From Kappaphycus alvarezii (taxonomy: Eukaryota; Rhodophyta; Florideophyceae; Gigartinales; Solieriaceae): DNA of 64,000 nt. Below the pieces are notes generated by a model. That model was not told where the DNA came from. It saw only the letters and a list, made by a program, of their open reading frames with translations, and did not search any database. The DNA is taken from the NCBI GenBank assembly GCA_002205965.3, contig NADL03000075.1, forward strand, positions 186,001 to 250,000, written 5' to 3'. Below, piece by piece: positions 56,330 through 64,000 of this stretch (within the stretch, counting starts at the first letter, position 1; the number at the start of each line of letters is the position of its first letter). The translations under genes were made by a program, and so were the position numbers.

Positions 56330-57050
56330 TCCTCCGCAACCAACGACCAGTCCAACCCTACCACTCCTCTTGAGGCATTGCAACAGGCGATTCCCACCGG
56401 AGACTGCAGGAGGCAAGCGTTCCGCGCATCCATGGGGCTTCCGGGCACCAAAGAGTAGGTATACTGTGCGCCATACCCCGGACTACAAACGCACATCGAG
56501 ACCCGACAATTTTCCCAGTGGCTCCGATATCACTGCCAAGTCCCACTGTTTGCTCCTGGCACACCATGCCCCAGAGCAAATTGTCCTCACACACTGGACG
56601 TCTATGGTGACTACCTCCTCCACTGCCTACAAAGCCCCCACAATAGCGTCCGTCACGACCAGCAAGTGAATCTTTTGGCTACGGACCTGGCCAAATCCGC
56701 CCGTCATCCTGTCGTAGAGCCGGGAGAAGGCCTCCACCGCACGAGACCAGATATTCGGGCAATGGGAAGCCACGGGGGAACTGACTTATTCGACATCACC
56801 TCTGTCAGTCCTCTCGCGCCATCTAACAGGACAGTCAACACGTTAAACCCCTTGACCTCCTTTAACACAGCCCCAGCAGCGAAGCACAGTGCTACTTCCT
56901 CTCGAGACAAACTCGTCCCCGCGCCGGGGTGGACATACTGTACTGTATATGGACGTACTGTAATGTCGCGCGATTTTTGTGTCGCGCGACGGTCAGAGTC
57001 GCTAGTCGATTGGCCCGGTGAGCTCGTACAGTGTACACTAGTAGTGTACA
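56330..57050 (+). pseudogene. Zinc finger and RLE domain of the same element (L10)
   Basis: The + strand reads CRRQAFRASMGLPG, then GLQTHIETRQFSQWL and CQVPLFAPGTPCPRANCPHT, then LDVYGDYLLHC and RHDQQVNLLATDLAKSARH (C-C-H-C finger). RPDIRAMGSHGGTDLFDITS, VSPLAPSN and NTLNPLTSFNTAPAAKHSA form the endonuclease core. It is closest to L1 at 1.6-2.2 kb and to L4 at 25.4 kb. No reverse transcriptase lies between it and the gag-like part, about 470 bp upstream. The frame changes between finger and core. Confidence 0.65.
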
Positions 57051-57199
57051 ATGTACTTGCACTCTACTGTACACGAGTAGAAACCCCGGATCGGCCGCCC
57101 CTATAAGAGGACGACAAGGCTGCCGGAGTCCCGGGGAACGGGAGGTATATTCCGCTTGGCCGAGTAAACAAAAAAAGCATTTCGTGGTACCGCATCTAA

Positions 57200-60100
57200 G
57201 GTCGACTATGGACATGAACGGTTCCCCTTCTTCCGACGTCGCGCGCTTCTTTTTCGCGTACGAGCATGTAGTCATGCGCGGGAAAAGCGACAAGGAAAAG
57301 GCGCTCCAGATCCTTTGCCACCTCGAGGGTGCGGTGTTTTAGCGTTACTACGAGGCTTTCGCGAGAGACGGAGCGGTGGTGCAGGAGGCGAAGCCTATTC
57401 GATCGTTAAGGCCAAACGCATCGAGGAGTTTGGGAAGACCCCAAAGCCGGAAAAAAATTGCAGAAGGCTATCAACGCCAGGTTAGACCCGAAGGACGTAA
57501 TGGACTCCCTGGCGCAGCTGGAGGCTCTATACAAGAGAGTAGGATTCAATGACACCGCCTCGTTCGGCCTGTCTCTTAAAAGCAGTGGCAGAAGATCAAG
57601 ACATGGCGCAGTTCGTAATGTTTAGAGCCCCTTCGGACTATAGGGGGCTCAAGAAGGCAATCACGGACTTTGTAAGTGGAAAGAAGACGTTCTACGGAAA
57701 AAAGCCAAAGATTATCGTCGAGGGATACGCCGAAGAAGATCCTCCAAAGGCTGGATGCTCGTAATTCTCAGCATCTGGAAAATAAGGTGGATAAGTTGGT
57801 CGACCAATTTGCTGAACTATCGTTGCTAGTTAAGAAGCAATTCGACGAATCGACGCCGCCGGTGAAGACGGATGCGGATTATTTTTGCAGCTATTGCAAG
57901 CAAAAGGGCCACGGAGCGAGCCGTTGCCCGCATAATCCGCATCGAGATACGCGCTGTACAATTTGTCGGAGGAGAGGTCATTCGGAAGCAACATGCTGGT
58001 CCAAGAACCGTGGTGATGATCAGCGGGGGAGGAGTTGCTAGGGCTCTGTCTGAGTCTGGAGAAGAATTGAAAATGAAGAAGCCGAGTGACGATGACAAGG
58101 TCGCTGTTGTTCAGGAATCTCGCAGAAAGGACGTGGTTACCGCAGCCAAGAGTAGTGCAGACGTCCAGGCCCTCCCGAAACAGCGAAGGGAAAACTTGAT
58201 GGATCTTGATGCCATCTTGAACAAGGCCCCTGCTAATCGTCCACCAATGATGGCTCCCGTCCCAAGGAAGAAGAGTAAGAGAGGAAACCGAAGGTCGAAG
58301 AAGAAATCCGGTGGACTTCAGGATCATGTAGGAAAATGTAACGTGATCGGTGAACTCGCTTCCGCTGCGACAGGAATGAATTTCGGGCGGCTTTTGCGCG
58401 GGGATGCCGAGGAGGCCAGAAAGGTTTTAAGGAGATTGTTATCCAAGAGGTTACCGGTTACACAGGCGTCGATGGTTAACTCTTCAGGAGGTCCACGCCG
58501 AATTAAGGTAGTAGCCGTGAAGTTGTATGGAACGGAGACTCATGCCCTTTTGGACACGGGCAGTTCCTAACCTATCTCTTGGGACCTCTGCAAAAGGATT
58601 CCCCTCACCCCGACGGAAACCGTCGTCAGCTGACAGCAGCAGACGGAACTGTCGCCGAGGTTCTCGGTTGTGTCAAAGGAGTGCCGGTGTCTTATGGGTC
58701 AATGGCTGTCCATCTTGAGTTCCTGGTGGTCAAAATGCCCCGTTTGACGTTATTTTGGAAGCCAGACTTTGGAGGCCCTCCAGACGCGCACCGATTATGC
58801 ACTCCAACCCGTCACTTTGCTTATTGGAGATGAAGAGGTTGGTTTGTCATTCGTAAACGAGCCGTCCGGAATCAATGGAGCTCGGACAGACAGTGACGAC
58901 TTCACGTCCCCAAAGGTTCAGACTATGAGGAATAACTACCTCCTTTCTCGTCGTCTAGCGAAAGTGATACTGGATCGGATAGCGAACAGGATCTGGTCTT
59001 AGCCATCATTAACAAAGAAGCGCACGAGCCTGATCTACCTCGCTCGACGGAGACTGAAGTTAAGAAGGAGGTAAAAAAAGAGGTGGACCGCTCGGCTATA
59101 TTGGCCTCGAAGCTGGACCACTTCGAAGAGAAGAATCAGAAAGATCTGGCGAAAGCTCTCAAGGAAACGGATGTCATAGCTTGGGAAATTCACAATCTGG
59201 AGCCTGCTCATGTGCCGATGGTACATTCTTTCGAGTTGACGGACGAGACACCGATACATTCGAAGGCCCGCCGAATGCCGCCGAGGCATAACAGAGTCGT
59301 AAAGAAAGAAGTGAAGGAATTATTGGAAGCTGGAATCATTACGCCGTCAAGGTCCGCCTGGTCCTTTCCGGTCGTGATAGCACGAAGAAAGACGGAAGGC
59401 CCCGGTTCTGCGTCGACTATCGTCAGTTGAACAGGGTGATGAAGCCAGACCGCTGGCCGTACCGAAAATAGAAGAAATCTCCGATGAACTCTCTGGCGCA
59501 GAGTTCTTCACAACATTGGACCTTTACACAGGGTACTGGCAGGTAAGGATGTCTGAAACTTGCAAGGAAAAGACGACTTTGTCTCTCGATATGGAACGTA
59601 CAAGTTCGAGGTAATGCCGTTCGGACTCATGAATGCTCCAGCGACATTTCAAAGGATGATGGATGAGTCCTTCGCGGGTTGCCGTTCGCTATGGTTTATG
59701 TGGACGACGTTTTCATCTTCGCGAAGAAGTTGGAGGAACACATAGGTCATTGCAAGGAGGTGTTCAGGAGGATCGAAGAATCGAAACTCAAGTTGAAGGT
59801 TACCAAGTGCAGCTTTGCTCAATCAGAAGTGAAATTGTCTGGTCACATTGCTAATTAAGTGTTGAAGGTGGATCCCGACAAGATCAAAGATATTGTAGAA
59901 GCTCCGGTGCCGAAAAACGTGACCGAACTCAGGAGTTTTCTGGACTCGCGTACTACCGACGTTCATAAGGGGGTTTGCCGACAGCTCAGCAGTGTTGCAC
60001 GCTGCGACGTCGGTCAAGAAGGTTTTCGAGTGGACTCCGGAGATACAAGAGGCCTTCGAATACTTGAAGGGAAACTGACTACCCCTCCAGTATTGGCGTT

Positions 60101-61790
60101 CCGGATTTCAATTCTCCTCTCTTGGTGGAAACAGACGCATCTTCGGCAGCCCTTGGCGTCGTTCTCTCGCAGAAGAAAGAAGACGGGAAAATACATACCA
60201 TTCAGTTCGCTTCGCGAACTATGACGGACCAGGAGCGCCGCTACTCCACAAGCGAACGAGAAACACTCGCTGTGTTTTTCGCCTTTAAGAAGTTTCGAGT
60301 GTACCTTCTGTCTGAAAAGCGCTTCGTTGTCTCTACGGATAATCAAGTCCTTCAAATCGCGTTCAAGAAGAAAGATGTCCACGGGCGGTTGGCAAGGTAT
60401 ATGGATTTGATGGCGGAATACGACTTCGAGATCAAGTATCGCCCGGGACAGGCGAATGGGGTGTGGCCGATTATCTCTCGCGAAGACATAACAAGAAGGA
60501 GGAAGGAAGAAACTAGGAAAACATAACAGAAGGATTGGTGGTGACAGTGGAATGGGCAGACCCAAAGTTGTACGGTTTGGAACCGCACTTGCTAGACGTA
60601 GCGCGGTTCCTAGCCGGAGAGATGGTTCAAGAATCCGACCCGAAGAAGAAAGTGGCAGTCAGATGGAGCGCAAAAAGTTTCATGCTCTGGAACGACACCC
60701 TCTTTCGTCCTGAGAAGGACGGGCTCCGTATCGCTCCTCCCATCGGTCAACGCTCGGAGGTAAAAGCCACCTTTCACGATGATATTGTCCATTGTGACGT
60801 CAGTTCGACAAGAAAATTCGTGAGAGACCGATTCTGGTGGCCTGGGGTGTACCGTGATGTCTCCGAATATGTGCAAGGTTGTGATGGGTGTCAGCATGCG
60901 AGAAGGTTGTAGACGTATCACTCGAGTTTGAGAGCCCCCGTTACTGGACTCTTTGAGACCTTTTCGATGGACTTCGCTGGATCCCTCAAGCCTTCGAAAA
61001 ATGGAAAAAAGATTTATTCTGATCGCTGTGGAACATATGACATAGTGGCCCATAGCGTGGGCCACGACGGATTCTACGGCCGATACGGTGATGAGGTTCA
61101 TCGAGGAAGAGATAATATCACCGTTCGGACCGCCAAAGAGAATTGATTCGGATAACCCGACTGCGTTTATGGCGGGATCAGTACAAGAGTACATAAAAGA
61201 GAAGGGAGTAGAGTGGAAGGCGGTTCTTGCTTACGTGCCGATGGCAAACGGTCGCGCGGAGCGGATGGTGGGAAGTATCAACCACGCGCTCAGAAGGTTG
61301 ATCGTCCGCGGTGGGGCTGACTGGGCGGAAACCCTCCCCAAAGTCTTATATGGTTACCGCAGACGCGACTGAAGCGACGCCCCTTCCTCTTTTCGACTGA
61401 TGTATGGAATTAATCCGAGGATGCTGGCCACCGATTCGGTAGCATTTATCAGTGACGCCGGCCCCCATCATCGGCTTATAGAGACCTTAGCCGATTCGAG
61501 AACGCGGGCTGGCGTGGTGGAGAAGACTGGCGAACCCCGCAAGACCAAAGGAAAAGCTAAGGAGTTCGAGGTTGGAGATGAAGTGTTGGTAGCGCACGGT
61601 GCGGCCTTCAATAAGGAGCGCAACTGGCCGGCTTTCGATTCGTGTTTCTATGGATCGTGCAGGGTGACTAAAGCGAAGCACAATCGCTACGAGTTAATGT
61701 TCTCTACCGGTAGCGTTACAAGGAAGGCAATTCACGCGCGCCGGATTGTACCGTATCAGAAGAGATCGACAGATGTATTCAATTAACGAA
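57200..61790 (+). mobile_element. Ty3/gypsy LTR retrotransposon, decayed
   Basis: Gag starts at about 57210 (MDMNGSPSSDVARFFFAYEH), with two CCHC knuckles at 57885-58005 (CSYCKQKGHGASRC, CTICRRRGHSEATC). The protease is at about 58500-58760. The reverse transcriptase is at 59160-59760 (YKFEVMPFGLMNAPATFQRM) and RNase H at 60120-60500 (VETDASSAALGVVLSQKKED). The integrase occupies 60740-61380, with its H2C2 finger (HDDIVHCDV...CDGC) and core (SMDFAGSLK, PMANGRAERMVGSINHALRR). A C-terminal domain follows to 61786. It is broken in around ten places. A TATA-like 'ctataagagg' near 57100 may lie in the 5' LTR, but no LTR pair was identified, so the ends are approximate. Confidence 0.85.
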
Positions 61791-61978
61791 GAACAAGAGA
61801 AGCGAGGAATCAAGAGAAAAAGAACCATGAATCGAGTGGATTGAAGTGCGATGACAGAGAAGAACGCATTATAGAAGTCTAAGTACTGAAGGACCATTCA
61901 GAGAAATCGTAAACATTGCGGGTGAGGTCTTGAATCTTGAGTAACTGAGGAGCGGCGCTGCTGCCTCTCTGGCTCTCC

Positions 61979-63110
61979 CTAATCCTTCGCTCGCGCTTCC
62001 GGACGGACAAGGAGTTGCGACCAGGACGCCGCTTCCTGCGCTTTCCTGCAGTCGCGAGCGCCGCCTTCCGGACCTCTAGTGAATGTAGAATTATCACCGA
62101 CGCATTCACGGAGAGCTTGAGACGAGAGTTTTAAGGCAAAGCGCTCACACGGGTCCCATATCTGGCCAGTCTCGGTGTTCATAGTGACGCATTGATGGAC
62201 AACATGGGAACCATGGATCGTCACGACGTTGACCCTACTAGGAAGAGCCAAATTCTCCTTGATACCCGGATTGAGAGTGAAGATTTGATGGAGAATGAAC
62301 GTACGGGGAGGCGTATGCTTCTGAACGTCTCTCAAGCTCCCGATGCGACTCCGACGCGTGACGTTGGCTTTCAAAGCTCCATAGTTACCCTCATAGTACT
62401 CCAACCACTGTCGTGCGACGGAAGGAGCTCCCAACTGCCAGAAGGCGTTGGAGACTGAGAAACCGATGCATAGGTCGGTATCATCACGGAATACCACATC
62501 AGTGGGAGGAGAGGCCAAGAGAGAATCAGGAGAAGCACGTGGCTCCCTGGAACGAACTGATGACATCTGGAGACGACGACCTGGATGAAGTTGGCACCAC
62601 CTGTGGACGCTCGACACAGCACTGAGTCGGCCTTCGCACCCCAAAGTGAACCGGGCCTGACGAGAGATGTAGTGACCGTTTGGCTCTTGGAGGCCGGAAA
62701 ACGCTAGAGTGTAGAGCAAAACCGAGTGCTCCCTTCCCGTTTCAGTGTCAACTGCTCTATAAGTCTGTGTGTCGTCGTCCCAGCGGACCGTGCTGATAAT
62801 CCAATCCCCTTCTCGCACCCCATCCTACACACGCCGATCGCGCTGGGATTCCGTGAGACCGAGTTGAAAAGCATCCCCCCGAGTGACTTCGTCACCAACG
62901 CAGTGAGTCACGTAATCTGTGATGTGGGTCCCGAAGAGATCGAGGAATTCCTGACGACAGACGCGGTACGGATACATTCCACAGGAGTCAGTGTGGATGA
63001 CGAAGGGGCTCCGCTCCTCCCTGCAGAGGAAAAGCACCTTCTTGATGTCAGAACGAACAATTATTTGCTTACCTCTGCACACGAAGTGCTCCGCCCTCTG
63101 TAGCGAGGAA
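61979..63110 (-). CDS. Putative papain-fold (Cys-His-Asp) peptidase-like protein, unrecognised family
   Basis: One minus-strand frame of about 375 codons with one in-frame interruption. No clear ATG is seen. The first ~95 codons (QEFLDLFGTHITDYVTHCVG) and the next segment (REGDWIISTVRWDDDTQTYR) have no known relative. The C-terminal half has DTDLCIGFSVSNAFWQLGAP, then about 85 residues on GSHVVHQCVTMN, then QIWDPCERFALKLS. The order Cys (with N-A..LG), His, Asp is that of C39/OTU-like and other papain-fold peptidases; the catalytic role is inferred from spacing only. It is convergent with the gypsy element and ends 190 bp from its pol. It may be a host gene or cargo of a mobile element. Confidence 0.4.
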
Positions 63111-64000
63111 GTTTAGGTAGATTAAAATCTCAGGTATCGCCAATAGACGCCCTTGCATGCACTCAAGCGACGCCGCCCGACGAGGGACATTGAGGGGGGT
63201 ATGAGGGCCGGTTAATATTGCACAGAAGGGGAGGAAGGGATGGCAGGTTGAGTTGGTTGCTTTTGGGTTGAAAGATTTCTTTTGTTCAATGGTGTCAAGG
63301 GTCTGAATGACCGCCAGAACCAGGGTTTATGTAGACAGGGAGAAAACTTTCAACTATTCGCTATAAAGTATCAAAGTCATAAAAATGCAAAAATGACTCC
63401 CGCAGTACCGAAATCCCCTACTTTGTCCTTTTCAAGAGACCAAACAGAAGTGAGATTTTGCTGGAAGGTGAATTTGGCCTTTTGCTGGTTACGGACGGTT
63501 CCACCCTCCGTAACGTTCCAATTTTCCCTTAGCCCTTTCCATCAAGTAAGTAGCGAAAAGCATTTTGTTAACCCTCTGTTTTGAGCAGCAGTACCAAACT
63601 AGGATGCCATATCTATATGAATAGAGCAGAGGTTCCCTGGTAGAGCAGCTAAAAAAAGTCAGGCTGTACCATACAAAAGGCAGGGGTTCCATGGTAGCAG
63701 CCCCAAATTTCAGGTGCTTATAGTTTATCCGACCAAGGTTTCGTCCGGGTAGATTCAATTTTATTACTCGAGCCTTCGATTGGAGTAGCATTCCTGGCAA
63801 AAAGAGCCTCTGTATAGCACATTCGACTGCAATTTAGCCGAGGCAAATTCAAGTTTCTCTCACGACCCTCCGAATAGAAGCGCAGGCACGGCACGTGATA
63901 GCCTTTGTATGCAAGAGTCGATTACCGTTTAACGGGAGCCCAGCCTATGAGAAAACAAGCAACACGGCAGCAGCAACAGCGAGCTACAGTCTTGCAAATT
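63111..64000. other. No gene recognised
   Basis: Short ORFs without domains. The boundary of any element around the peptidase-like ORF could lie here. Confidence 0.4.

Noticed and set aside
1-64000. CRISPR arrays, rRNA, riboswitches, bacterial operons
   Set aside because: No regularly spaced repeats, no rRNA-like sequence and no bacterial gene organisation; the window is eukaryotic.

Overview
The window is nuclear DNA of a eukaryote: there are no bacterial operons, two membrane-transporter genes (one with a clear GT-AG intron), and a dense layer of decayed retrotransposons and DNA transposons. No rRNA, tRNA or CRISPR array could be supported. The very short introns, few host genes, sucrose-transporter-like and SLC6-like genes, gypsy, copia and restriction-like-endonuclease (RLE) LINE debris, and the scattered TACTG/CAGTA pentamer would suit a red (florideophyte) alga. 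That is inference only; other algae, oomycetes or fungi are not excluded.

Layout. 0-6.6 kb: a mariner-like remnant, 5'-truncated RLE-LINE tails (two in inverted orientation), an unrecognised ORF pair at 4.5-5.35 kb, two copies of a ~350-bp dispersed repeat, and a small minus-strand gene with a basic N-terminal part and a very acidic C-terminal part. 7.9-12.8 kb: a decayed Ty1/copia element (+). 13-14 kb and 15.5-16.8 kb: two separate minus-strand Ty3/gypsy fragments (gag; RT-RNase H). 20-25 kb: a long decayed Ty3/gypsy element (-). 25.4-26.0 kb: an RLE-LINE fragment.

26-36 kb is the host island: a sugar transporter of the SUT/SLC45 family (+, 27.2-28.7 kb) and, convergent with it, an SLC6-type sodium-coupled transporter (-, 30.4-32.5 kb), with an RLE-LINE 3' end between their 3' ends. 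The reading-frame breaks in both genes are single-base and lie mostly in short homopolymer runs, which looks more like base-calling error than old decay.

36-47.7 kb: RLE-LINE copies, one of them split by a 5.36-kb Ty3/gypsy element that has both LTRs (40,635-40,913 and 45,710-45,989) and a CTGCC target-site duplication. The LINE reverse-transcriptase frame resumes in register on the far side. 47.7-54.7 kb: an AT-rich stretch with mariner-like and possible PiggyBac-like remnants, two more LINE tails and an unrecognised ORF.

54.7-57.1 kb: a cluster of seven CCAAT boxes leading into an ATG with a textbook Kozak context, a gag-like ORF, and a zinc-finger/RLE domain, with no reverse transcriptase between them. 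57.2-61.8 kb: a decayed Ty3/gypsy element (+). 61.98-63.1 kb, convergent with it: an unusual minus-strand ORF with a papain-fold-like Cys-His-Asp pattern. The last kilobase shows nothing I can name.
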